Shown: piece by piece, positions 8,192-16,356 of the stretch
Layout of the letters: each line of letters begins with the position of its first letter
Position numbering within the stretch: the stretch's first letter is position 1
DNA from: Methylococcaceae bacterium
GTDB lineage: Bacteria > Pseudomonadota > Gammaproteobacteria > Methylococcales > Methylomonadaceae
Assembly: GCA_006844585.1 (NCBI GenBank)
Contig: SPJM01000197.1
Span: forward strand, 1 to 42,792
Length of the DNA stretch: 42,792 nucleotides
Reading direction: 5' to 3'
The notes under the pieces: model-generated
What the model was told of the DNA's origin: nothing
Seen by the model: only the letters and a program-made list of their open reading frames with translations
The model's database searches: none
Made by a program: the position numbers and the translations under genes

Positions 8192-9076
8192 TTACTTATC
8201 AGGCAACACCAGTGATTTTTTATTCATAATGAATTTAAAAATTCCGCTGATCAATTTAAAGACGATGGCAATGCCCTCGGCAATTAATTCCATTATATAA
8301 GAGACTATTTCAGAAAAAGTCATCCCTTTGAATTTTTTAGCCAAATAAGGCGCCAAGAAAAAGCCGATCGCCAAACCGATAATGGTGATTCCGGAAAAGA
8401 AACCGCCATTTTCCGCAGCGGCTTTATCAGCAGCTGCTTTTGCGGCGGCAGCCGGATCAGCTACAGGGGTAGGCTGTTCCACAGGAATGCTTGCGGTATA
8501 ATCATCCTGAATAACATTGGCTGTCACCCCCGGAATGCTGGGCAAATCACCGCTACCGGCGCCGATTTTCAATTGCGCTTTCATGCCTTTTTCCATGTGT
8601 TGCGAAATATCACAATGCACCAAGTAGGTTTTATCGCCCGGCGGAAAAATCAAGGTGCCGGATACTTGGCCGGGACCGGTGACTTCCAGATGAAACATGC
8701 CTTTTGGATACAAATATTTCGGCAAACCGTGCATCATCCATTGGTGACGAATTTCATCATCATTCACGAAATGTACGGTTAAGCGCGTACAAGGTTTAAA
8801 CTGCAACTCTTGTACATCAAAAGCAAACATGCGGCCGGGAAACTGCTCGGCGTATTTATGTCCGGCGCGAACGGTAATTTCTTCATCTGCGGCGATTTTA
8901 TCGCAACCGCCGGGCAATACATCTTTGTTTTGCCCCATTACCATTGCGCCGTCCATGTTCATTAAATGACCATCGCCGTGATCCATCATTTTGTCATGCA
9001 CTTTAAACTCTTTAGCTGACAATGATGAAAGCATGGCGAGCATTAACAATGGGATTAAAATAATTTTTTTAACCAT
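8192..9076 (-). CDS. Membrane-anchored cupredoxin with Met/His-rich N-terminus
   Basis: 294 residues with a signal peptide to about Ala21. A Met/His-rich stretch at residues 27-47 (five or more Met and three His) looks like a weak copper-loading tail. A cupredoxin domain (about 60-175) has type 1 ligands H110 (IRHQW), C154 and H159 (VHCDISQH) and M164. A Pro/Ala-rich linker leads to a membrane helix near 226-246 and a second hydrophobic or amphipathic segment at 252-285. It should be a periplasmic one-electron carrier tethered to the inner membrane. ATG at 9076 has GGGAGG 8 bp upstream and overlaps the oxidase stop by 8 bp, so translation is coupled. Its oxidase neighbour is the obvious electron-transfer partner, but this is inference. 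Confidence 0.87.
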   Translation of the reverse strand: MVKKIILIPLLMLAMLSSLSAKEFKVHDKMMDHGDGHLMNMDGAMVMGQNKDVLPGGCDKIAADEEITVRAGHKYAEQFPGRMFAFDVQELQFKPCTRLTVHFVNDDEIRHQWMMHGLPKYLYPKGMFHLEVTGPGQVSGTLIFPPGDKTYLVHCDISQHMEKGMKAQLKIGAGSGDLPSIPGVTANVIQDDYTASIPVEQPTPVADPAAAAKAAADKAAAENGGFFSGITIIGLAIGFFLAPYLAKKFKGMTFSEIVSYIMELIAEGIAIVFKLISGIFKFIMNKKSLVLPDK

Positions 9077-10817
9077 TTGATTTACCTCCCATTGAAGAAG
9101 CCAAAGCCATGATTTTTTCGCGGTTGATCACCAAATAATAAGCGATCATACCTAAAATCAAACCTAAAATAAGATTGCCAAAGGTACTGCTTCCGCCGGA
9201 TGACTGTTGTTGCTGTTGAACGCCCAACATAGTCGGAGGCGGCTCAACTTGCAGTTCTTTGCCCGGCGGCGGCGCGGTATATTGCCGTGCGTCAATCTCG
9301 CCCAGGCTGTTCCAGGCATCAATATCTTGCCATACCGGCACCTTACGCGCATGAAAAGCTTCTGTGAATAAATTCATGGGACTTTCGCCAATGGTTTTCG
9401 GCAATCCCACTTCATTCAAAAACTCTTTGTAAACCAAGGCGCTGACGTTTCCGCCCGGATTCATGCCGTCTGTGGTAATGCCTTTCTCGCGATGATCATG
9501 GTATACCCAGATACCTGAACCATAACTATGCAAACCGTCATCGGTAGTATCAATTTCCAGATCATTGCGCTGCGCGGGTGCAATATCATATATGTCACGC
9601 ATAATTTGCGCCGACGGATTATGCTCTACGCCATCATAATGGGTGATGGTCGCTTTATGACCATGCGTATGAATAGCCAGCATTTCACCGGTACTGTTGA
9701 ACATCCTCAGCTTAATCTTTTGATTCGGCTCGGCAACGATAATGTTTTCTCGCAAGGTATAGGGAAATGAGCGACCATTCAAGACATGATAATCCTCAGT
9801 CGAATCGGTCATGTCATATTCGCGATTCATTTTCTTGGCTGTCAAACGCGGATCATTGTTTTGCTGGATAATATTGTGCAACTCTTTGTCCATCGCATGA
9901 TAATGCAGGTCATACTCACTGTCGTATTTTTCCAGTATTGCTTTAGATGGATGCCTGACCTGACCACCGCCGACATTAAAGGTTTGCACCCAGTTATTGG
10001 GGCGGTTTTCCTCAACGATCAGCATGCCGACCAAACCCATGGCTAAATGAACATGCGTTTGAACATGACAGTGATAAACAAAAGTACCGGGTACTCTGGG
10101 CTGTATTTCATAAGTTCGGCTACTTCCCGGCAAAACAAACTTGTCGCTGGTTTGCGGAACTCCATCATTCCCTTGACCTTTGCCGTCAATAAATGGGTGA
10201 TCAACACCATGCAAATGTATGGTATGCGGAAAATAGTGACTATTCTCTAGTTGAATCCAGACCGTGTCGCCCTGTTCCACTCGAATCGGCGGTGAAGGAG
10301 GCCGCAACAGCGGATTGGCGTCAGTGCCTACAAAACTATTGGTGGCCATACCTCTGGATTTAGGCGCAAACACCCAGAAGCCGGGTTGTATGTTCGGCGC
10401 AATATCAAAGGTTGGCACTAAACCGTCAAAATCGGGGGAATGGCCGTTCAGTTCAGCAACTTCCAATCGAATGATAATTAAATCAGGGTCGCCGTCGCCA
10501 TCTCGGTCATCTTTTTTGATAATCGCATCCGCTGCATAATAACCCTGCATCAATGTTTCCATTGAAATGTTATTCGTCCCTTTGACTTCTGCGGCTACAT
10601 GAGCCGGGTTATCCGGACTACAGCGCAATGATTCTTGTATCTCAACGCCTTCAATGGTTTGCGCTTCGCGCCATTCCGGGTTGTTTTGATTACAAACAGC
10701 CTCTATCGGGCCGGGATCAATTTTAACGGATTTGGGTAAACTCACCCCCGCTGACGCCAAAATCGGCGTCAGCAGCAAGGCGGCTCCCAATAAACGTGTT
10801 ATGGGATGTTTCTGCAT
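9069..10817 (-). CDS. Two-domain multicopper oxidase (type 1 Cu in domain 1), C-terminal membrane anchor
   Basis: 582 residues with a signal peptide to about Ala23. An acidic Ca-type loop DDRDGDGDPD (103-112) precedes the first cupredoxin domain. That domain has HTIHLHG (198-204) and HCHVQTHVHLAM (249-260), supplying type 1 ligands C250, H255 and M260. The second domain has IHTHGH (382-387) and YHDH (439-442) without Cys, hence no type 1 site. The four HxH pairs can build a trinuclear cluster at domain interfaces, the type C arrangement of two-domain laccase-like oxidases. A Pro/Gln-rich linker leads to a C-terminal membrane helix (548-563). It would oxidise a periplasmic donor or metal and reduce O2; nitrite reduction is a less likely alternative. 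It lies 29 bp after the gene upstream. Confidence 0.9.
   Translation of the reverse strand: MQKHPITRLLGAALLLTPILASAGVSLPKSVKIDPGPIEAVCNQNNPEWREAQTIEGVEIQESLRCSPDNPAHVAAEVKGTNNISMETLMQGYYAADAIIKKDDRDGDGDPDLIIIRLEVAELNGHSPDFDGLVPTFDIAPNIQPGFWVFAPKSRGMATNSFVGTDANPLLRPPSPPIRVEQGDTVWIQLENSHYFPHTIHLHGVDHPFIDGKGQGNDGVPQTSDKFVLPGSSRTYEIQPRVPGTFVYHCHVQTHVHLAMGLVGMLIVEENRPNNWVQTFNVGGGQVRHPSKAILEKYDSEYDLHYHAMDKELHNIIQQNNDPRLTAKKMNREYDMTDSTEDYHVLNGRSFPYTLRENIIVAEPNQKIKLRMFNSTGEMLAIHTHGHKATITHYDGVEHNPSAQIMRDIYDIAPAQRNDLEIDTTDDGLHSYGSGIWVYHDHREKGITTDGMNPGGNVSALVYKEFLNEVGLPKTIGESPMNLFTEAFHARKVPVWQDIDAWNSLGEIDARQYTAPPPGKELQVEPPPTMLGVQQQQQSSGGSSTFGNLILGLILGMIAYYLVINREKIMALASSMGGKSNG
9085..9090 (-). promoter_or_regulatory. 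Shine-Dalgarno of the cupredoxin gene, inside the oxidase gene
   Basis: GGGAGG lies 8 bp before ATG 9076, inside the last codons of the multicopper oxidase gene. It fixes the cupredoxin start and shows independent re-initiation within the overlapping pair. Confidence 0.8.
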
Positions 10818-10846
10818 ATGCTTTACCTTGTCAGTTTATTTGCAGA

Positions 10847-11449
10847 TTACTTAAGTGAGGTTGCGCCTTTGATTTTTTCATCAACGATGCGCTTGAAGTT
10901 TTCATTAGACAGATAGAAAACATATAACGCAGCTAAAGCAATTAACGCGTATAAGCCCATTGTGCCGGTGCTGGTTGATGCGCCAAAGCCTGCCTGGAAC
11001 CCCATATGAGCATCTAAACGCTCAGAATTTTCATCTTCCGGCAATAGGGTAATGTGAATCAAGTAATTGCCTTGTTCAGGCAACCCGTTCGGTAGACTTA
11101 AAACCACGGTGCCGGATTTATGTTTTTTAGCTTCCTGAAAAAAAATCCGGGTGCCTTCCGGTTCTTTAGTCACTTCAAACTCAACCGCTCTATTTCTATA
11201 TCTCACATCTTGATAATCAAAGACCAATTGCGTAGCCGTGTTCAAGTCAGGTAGATTTCCACAAAATTCCTCTGCAGGATAGGCTCTCGGCTGATAAGCG
11301 GTATAATGCAGCCAATGATCTGTTTCTAATTCAAATTTACATTGGTCGGTATCCGTGCCTTTGGCGCCGCCATGAGCCCAAAGCGCTGATGAGAAAACCA
11401 ATCCCAATAGGCATAGGAAACCTTTTCTAAATAAATTTTTGTTGCTCAT
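10847..11449 (-). CDS. Exported tail-anchored protein with predicted N-terminal His, candidate copper binder
   Basis: 200 residues. A signal peptide ends at SSALWA, so cleavage would leave His26 (HGGAKG) as the first residue of the mature protein. Free N-terminal His residues bind copper in PmoB, CopC and LPMO proteins. Further candidate ligands are H45 and H48 (DHWLHY), H132 and H148/M149 (DAHMGF). C37 and C63 may form a disulfide. The domain looks all-beta and ends in a helix at 163-181 and a short basic tail in the cytoplasm. I recall related gammaproteobacterial proteins starting HGG with the same Cys spacing but no named function. ATG at 11449 has AAGGA 4 bp upstream. It is the first gene of the operon; a copper chaperone or adaptor role is inference. 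Confidence 0.82.
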   Translation of the reverse strand: MSNKNLFRKGFLCLLGLVFSSALWAHGGAKGTDTDQCKFELETDHWLHYTAYQPRAYPAEEFCGNLPDLNTATQLVFDYQDVRYRNRAVEFEVTKEPEGTRIFFQEAKKHKSGTVVLSLPNGLPEQGNYLIHITLLPEDENSERLDAHMGFQAGFGASTSTGTMGLYALIALAALYVFYLSNENFKRIVDEKIKGATSLK

Positions 11450-11887
11450 AATTCCTTCCAGTGTTGATGTTAATTAGTATATTTGATTTTTCTTATAATG
11501 AAATAGATTTATAACATGATGTCAGTTTTATCGCAATGCGCATTTTTAGAAATACCCAGCAATAAAACATCAAGCCACTTTAGCACATCACCTTATATAA
11601 GGGAAGGTAATTCTCCTGTTTTCACGCTTGAAAAAAAACCGACAAAATCACTCAGGCTATTGATTTGATTACATTATAATTGTAGCCACATCAAGCATGA
11701 TACAATCGCAGGCTCATTTGAGTAGTTTATAATTCATTATCACTGTCGGCTTAAAATAGGCTAATATTAACCCCGCTCTACAGTTTTTCTTGGGTTATCG
11801 CGCCAACAAGTTTTATAATGAGTTTATGATCTATCAAGCCCTGTCTAATATTCAACAAAAAATTCTCTTCAATTACGTTTACTGAAT
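11450..11887. other. 438-bp divergent intergenic region between the copper operon and pgi
   Basis: AT-rich, with no open frame of note on either strand. It holds a leftward promoter candidate (11508-11536) and, for pgi, an extended -10 (TGATACAAT at 11698-11706) without a good -35, which would give a leader of about 175 bases. A TATAAT at 11729-11734 is another weak candidate. No clear tRNA or hairpin with a T-tract is seen. Confidence 0.5.
11508..11536 (-). promoter_or_regulatory. Candidate sigma-70 promoter of the copper operon
   Basis: On the reverse strand TTGCGA, a 17-bp spacer and TATAAA, the last preceded by TGT to give an extended -10. The -10 box lies about 58 bp upstream of ATG 11449. 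The spacer carries TGACATCATGT, a partly dyad-like sequence that could be an operator, but I cannot assign a regulator. Confidence 0.4.
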
Positions 11888-13522
11888 ATGTCTAAATTAA
11901 CCAACTCAGCTGAATGGAAAGCCATTTCACAGCATTATCGTAATTCTGCAGTCAATTTTTCCATGAAGGAGGCATTTAAGTCAGACCCGGAGCGATTTAA
12001 CAAATTTTCCTTGAGTTTGAATGATATTCTTTTTGATTACTCGAAGAATCTGATTACTGATGAAACCTTGCCTTTGTTGTTAGGCCTGACTCAGCAAGCT
12101 GATCTGAAAAAGAAAACCGAAGCGATGTTTAGCGGTGAGATTATTAATACGACTGAAAGTCGGGCTGTGTTACACACGGCATTGCGCAATCAAAGCGACG
12201 AACCGGTATATGTGGGCGATGAGGATGTCATGCCTAAAGTGAGAAGAGAATTGGAAAAAATGCGCAAATTTTCCGAGTTTGTTCGTTCCGGAAATTGGAA
12301 AGGTTATTCCGGAAAAAGCATTACCGATATCGTTAATATCGGCATAGGCGGTTCGGATTTAGGCGGCAAAATGGTGACTACCGCATTAAAACCCTACGCC
12401 CGGCCGGATTTAAATATTTACTTTGTTTCCAATGTCGATCAAGCTGATCTTATCGCCACATTGGAAAAAATTAATCCCGATACGACCTTGTTTATTATTG
12501 CATCCAAGGTTTTCAATACTCAGGAAACGATGACCAACGCTAATTCCGCCAAACGTTGGTTCCTGCAACATGCGCCCGGCCCTTCGGCGATTAAAAAACA
12601 TTTTGTCGCCATCTCCACGCATCGCACTAATGTCGTGAATTTCGGAATAGATCCTTATAACATGTTTGAATTTTGGAACTGGGTCGGCGGCCGCTTTTCA
12701 TTATGGTCGGCTGTCGGCTTATCCATCGCGCTCTATGTCGGGATGGATAATTTCGAAGAATTATTGAAAGGCGCTTACGATGCAGACGTACACTTTCGCA
12801 CCACTGAATATGATAAAAATATTCCGGTGATTATGGCTTTACTCGGAATCTGGTACAACAATTTTTTTGAAGCTGAGACACATACGATTTTGCCTTATGA
12901 CAATTCATTATCTCAGTTCGGCAATTACCTCCAGCAGGGCGATATGGAAAGCAACGGCAAGACCATTGATCGCAACGGCCAGGCAGTAGATTACCACACC
13001 GGCCCGATCATTTGGGGCCAACCGGGCACCAACGGACAACATGCTTTTTACCAATTAATTCATCAAGGCACCAAATTAGTTCCTTGTGACTTTTTAGCGC
13101 CAGCCCAAAGTCATTACGATCTGCCAAACCACCACGATATTTTAATTTCTAATTATTTGGCTCAGCCCGAAGCCATGATGAAAGGCAAAACGGAAGAAGA
13201 AGTTAGAGCGGATCTGGATGCAGATCAAAATAAAAACGATGTTTTGGTGGCTTCTAAAATATTCAAGGGCAACAAGCCTTCTAATACCTTCTTGTTCCGT
13301 AAATTAACGCCGAGAACCTTAGGCAGCCTCATCGCCCTTTATGAGCATAAAATTTTTGTTCAAGGCGCTATTTGGAATATCAATTCTTTCGATCAAATGG
13401 GCGTAGAATTGGGCAAAGTTTTAGCCAAAAGCATTTTGCCGGAATTAAGCAACGACCAAATTATTAGCGGCCATGATAGCTCAACCAACGGACTCATCAA
13501 CGCCTATAAAAAATTACGCTGA
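11888..13522 (+). CDS. pgi: Glucose-6-phosphate isomerase
   Basis: Interconverts glucose 6-phosphate and fructose 6-phosphate in the cytosol. The 544-residue length is typical of the bacterial long form (549 in E. coli). [12 protein letters not shown] is the first phosphosugar-binding signature, [15 protein letters not shown] carries the second region, [16 protein letters not shown] holds the catalytic His, and [23 protein letters not shown] is the C-terminal signature with the catalytic Lys. All are intact. ATG at 11888 lacks a strong ribosome site. mltF follows 8 bp later, so the two are probably one unit. Confidence 0.97.
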   Translation: MSKLTNSAEWKAISQHYRNSAVNFSMKEAFKSDPERFNKFSLSLNDILFDYSKNLITDETLPLLLGLTQQADLKKKTEAMFSGEIINTTESRAVLHTALRNQSDEPVYVGDEDVMPKVRRELEKMRKFSEFVRSGNWKGYSGKSITDIVNIGIGGSDLGGKMVTTALKPYARPDLNIYFVSNVDQADLIATLEKINPDTTLFIIASKVFNTQETMTNANSAKRWFLQHAPGPSAIKKHFVAISTHRTNVVNFGIDPYNMFEFWNWVGGRFSLWSAVGLSIALYVGMDNFEELLKGAYDADVHFRTTEYDKNIPVIMALLGIWYNNFFEAETHTILPYDNSLSQFGNYLQQGDMESNGKTIDRNGQAVDYHTGPIIWGQPGTNGQHAFYQLIHQGTKLVPCDFLAPAQSHYDLPNHHDILISNYLAQPEAMMKGKTEEEVRADLDADQNKNDVLVASKIFKGNKPSNTFLFRKLTPRTLGSLIALYEHKIFVQGAIWNINSFDQMGVELGKVLAKSILPELSNDQIISGHDSSTNGLINAYKKLR

Positions 13523-13530
13523 CACACTTG

Positions 13531-14982
13531 ATGCGTCGTCGCCTTAGTCAATTTTTCACTTTACTGATATTCTTTTTGCCGGGGGCTTGTGAATACAATG
13601 ACCGGCATAGAGGATTCAGTCAATTGGAACAAATTCGCGCTGAAGGCGTACTGCGAGTACTGACCCGATTAGACCCGACAACCTACTATGAAAGCTCGGA
13701 AGGTTTTACCGGCCTGGAATATGATTTGGCGATGCTGTTCGCCAAACATTTGAAGGTTAGAGCTGAATTCATCATCCCTGAAAGCTTTGATGAAATTCTG
13801 AGCGCCATTGCTGAAAACAAAGCCGACATTGCCGCAGCAGGTTTAACTGTTACGGAGCAAAGAAAAAGTCTGATGCGCTTTGCTCCGGCTTACCAAACCA
13901 TCACCGAACAAATCGTTTACAAATCCGACCGCCGACGCCCGAAAAAAATCAGTGATTTATCGCGCGGCATCCTGGAAATTGTTAAGGGTTCGACTCACCA
14001 TGAATCCTTACAACTATTGCAGCAAAACAACCCTAAACTGGAATGGAACCTGAACCAAGAGCTGGGTTCCGATGGTTTGCTTTATTTAGTTAACGAAGGC
14101 TTGATTGATTACACCGTTGCCGACTCTCATCAGGCCAGCATTATCAAGGGATTTTATCCGGAATTAAATATTGCCTTTGATATTAGCCAGCCTCGACAAT
14201 TAGCCTGGGCGTTGCCCATATCTGAGGACGATAGCTTATACCAGGAAGTCGTCCTCTTTTTCGATCAAATCAAAAAAAACAACATCCTGAATGAATTATT
14301 GGAAAAGCATTATGGACATGCCAATAATCTCAATTATGTGGGCAACTGCACTTTTAGAAAACATATTAAAGAACGTCTGCCAAAATACCAACAGTTGTTT
14401 CAAAAGGCGGCCGATAAACATCAACTGGATTGGCGTCTTTTAGCCGCCATCGGCTATCAGGAGTCGCACTGGAATAAAAAAGCCGTTTCGCCTACCGGAG
14501 TAAAAGGTCTAATGATGCTGACTAAAGCCACCGCCAAGCAATTAAAAATCAGCAATAGAATCGACCCGGTTCAAAGCATCAAAGGCGGCGCGCTTTATTT
14601 TAAGCAACGCTTGAAAAAAATTCCCGCCCGCATACCGGAGCCCGATCGCACCTGGATGGCGTTGGCCTCGTATAATGTCGGTTTCGGACATCTGGAGGAC
14701 GCCAGAGTGCTGACCCAAAAAAGAGGCGGCAATCCGGACAAATGGATGGATGTCAAAAAAAACCTGCCGCTGCTCAGCGTTAAACGCTGGTACAAGCAAA
14801 CCAAACATGGTTATGCGCGCGGCAAAGAACCGGTCAGGTATGTTGAAAATATCCGCAGCTATTATGATCTATTAAGCTGGTTGACTAATGATGACCAAAT
14901 TGAAAAAAAAGTAATGGGCGCCACGCCGCAATCTTTGGCTAAACCCGCAATTTCGATCAACGTCAATAATTCCGCCTTATAA
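13531..14982 (+). CDS. mltF: Membrane-bound lytic murein transglycosylase F
   Basis: 483 residues. An N-terminal export signal (MRRRLSQFFTLLIFFLPGAC) is followed by an SBP_bac_3 solute-binding-like domain (about 35-270) that acts as a sensor in MltF, and then by a lysozyme-like SLT domain (about 285-440). The catalytic Glu is E311 in GYQESHW, followed by SPTGVKGLMMLT, ASYNVGFGHLEDA and RYVENIRSYYDLL. It cleaves the beta-1,4 bond of peptidoglycan with formation of 1,6-anhydroMurNAc at the outer membrane. ATG at 13531 is preferred over the adjacent TTG at 13528. The stop codon lies inside a hairpin (14974-14993) that has no T-tract. Confidence 0.93.
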   Translation: MRRRLSQFFTLLIFFLPGACEYNDRHRGFSQLEQIRAEGVLRVLTRLDPTTYYESSEGFTGLEYDLAMLFAKHLKVRAEFIIPESFDEILSAIAENKADIAAAGLTVTEQRKSLMRFAPAYQTITEQIVYKSDRRRPKKISDLSRGILEIVKGSTHHESLQLLQQNNPKLEWNLNQELGSDGLLYLVNEGLIDYTVADSHQASIIKGFYPELNIAFDISQPRQLAWALPISEDDSLYQEVVLFFDQIKKNNILNELLEKHYGHANNLNYVGNCTFRKHIKERLPKYQQLFQKAADKHQLDWRLLAAIGYQESHWNKKAVSPTGVKGLMMLTKATAKQLKISNRIDPVQSIKGGALYFKQRLKKIPARIPEPDRTWMALASYNVGFGHLEDARVLTQKRGGNPDKWMDVKKNLPLLSVKRWYKQTKHGYARGKEPVRYVENIRSYYDLLSWLTNDDQIEKKVMGATPQSLAKPAISINVNNSAL

Positions 14983-15014
14983 ACACATAAGGCCTCGCAT
15001 ACTTCGTGCGGCCA
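14974..15014 (+). other. Tandem hairpins overlapping the mltF stop codon
   Basis: GCCTTAT, the loop AAACAC and ATAAGGC form a 7-bp stem that includes the stop codon. An overlapping imperfect stem follows (GGC/GCC with CGCA/TGCG). No T-tract follows, so an intrinsic terminator is not supported; it may stabilise the mRNA 3' end or be an alternative structure. Confidence 0.35.
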
Positions 15015-15132
15015 CTTCCAGGCAATAATCATAATGTTTTAATAAGGATTCGTAAAATTATTGTTCGGTGCTACACTTACTTTGTCAGCTCCACAACGCG
15101 TATAGATCAAAGCGTTATAACATAACCCCATC

Positions 15133-16353
15133 ATGACTATAAAAATCCTGGCTATTGATGATGATAAAGTCGCCCATGCAAAAATCCGCGAAGCTTTAGA
15201 GCAAGATGATAACGAACTGATAACGGCAATGAACGGCGTCGACGGTTTGAAGCTTGCCGATGAACAAGCGCCGAACATCATCTTGCTGGATATAGAAATG
15301 GCGGGAAAGGACGGTTATCAAGTCTGCGCCGAACTTAAAGCTAATCCTAATTGCACTAAAATTCCGGTTATTATTTTATCTTCACATAGCGCAATAGAAG
15401 AGCGACTTAAAGGCTACCAAGTCGGCGCTGATGACTTTTTGGTTAAACCTTTTGAAGGTGCTTATTTAAACGCCAAAGTCAATCTGTTATTAAAAAACGC
15501 TCAGCAAAAATCGGCCTTGGAACAACAATACCAGGAAGCTCAAAACACTGCCAGAGTGGCGATGAGCGGTACCGTTGAACTAAGTTCGGTGATGAAATTT
15601 TTAAAACAATCGCTCAACAGTCCCAATATCGAATTACTCATTAAACAATTCTTTGAAACAATGAGGCAGTTTTCTTTGCAAAGTTGCGTAATGGTTGTCG
15701 GAGGCGATGCCAATGACTGGTTCTCTTCAGTAGGCGTTATCAGCCCCTTGGAGCAGGAACTCTTGGAAATGTGCGATAAGGAAACGCGTATTTTAGATTA
15801 CGACAATCGCACGATTGTCAATTTCCCGGCGGTTTCTTTATTAGTGAAAAACATGCCCATAGAAGATGATGAACGCTATGGCCGCATCAAAGATCTTTTG
15901 CCTTTTTTAATTGAAGCAATCAACGCTAGAATTAACACTTTAGCCACCCATCAGGCATTGCTTTCTCAAAGCGAGCAGTTAATGCATTCATTCAATTTGA
16001 TTCGCCACAACCTGTTCTATTTAGCGGAAGGCATGGTAAAAAATCGCTCCGACAGCCAGATGATTATGGATAAGCTATTAAATGAGCTAAGCTACGACCT
16101 GTTAGGCATGGGAATGGAGGAGCAACAAGAGGAATTTATATTAGACCGCATTGATACCGCTATTGATAAAACCATGCAAAAAATGGACACCGGCAAGGAA
16201 ATGCGCAATACCCTAACGTTCATTTTGAAACATTTGAAAAAAATCATGCAACAGCATGAAATTTTAATGGAAGGCTATGGCCAAAGCTTAATCCATCAAG
16301 ATGAACAACAGGATGTCGGCGGCGATGAAGATGGGGATATTGAGCTTTTTTAA
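15133..16353 (+). CDS. Response regulator with an orphan C-terminal domain
   Basis: 406 residues. The receiver domain is complete: acidic pocket D9-D11, phospho-acceptor D53 in LLDIEM, S83/S84, and K105 in FLVKPF. A short coiled coil (122-145) follows. The remaining 260 residues contain no DNA-binding, GGDEF, HD-GYP or kinase motif that I can see. A middle portion (150-285, with CVMVVGGDANDW and FPAVSLLVKNMP) could be a GAF-like fold. The C-terminal 120 residues are largely helical and end in an acidic tail, perhaps for partner binding. No sensor kinase is adjacent. ATG at 15133 follows a 150-bp non-coding stretch. It converges with polA only 3 bp from its stop. Output is unknown. Confidence 0.85.
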   Translation: MTIKILAIDDDKVAHAKIREALEQDDNELITAMNGVDGLKLADEQAPNIILLDIEMAGKDGYQVCAELKANPNCTKIPVIILSSHSAIEERLKGYQVGADDFLVKPFEGAYLNAKVNLLLKNAQQKSALEQQYQEAQNTARVAMSGTVELSSVMKFLKQSLNSPNIELLIKQFFETMRQFSLQSCVMVVGGDANDWFSSVGVISPLEQELLEMCDKETRILDYDNRTIVNFPAVSLLVKNMPIEDDERYGRIKDLLPFLIEAINARINTLATHQALLSQSEQLMHSFNLIRHNLFYLAEGMVKNRSDSQMIMDKLLNELSYDLLGMGMEEQQEEFILDRIDTAIDKTMQKMDTGKEMRNTLTFILKHLKKIMQQHEILMEGYGQSLIHQDEQQDVGGDEDGDIELF

Positions 16354-16356
16354 GCA

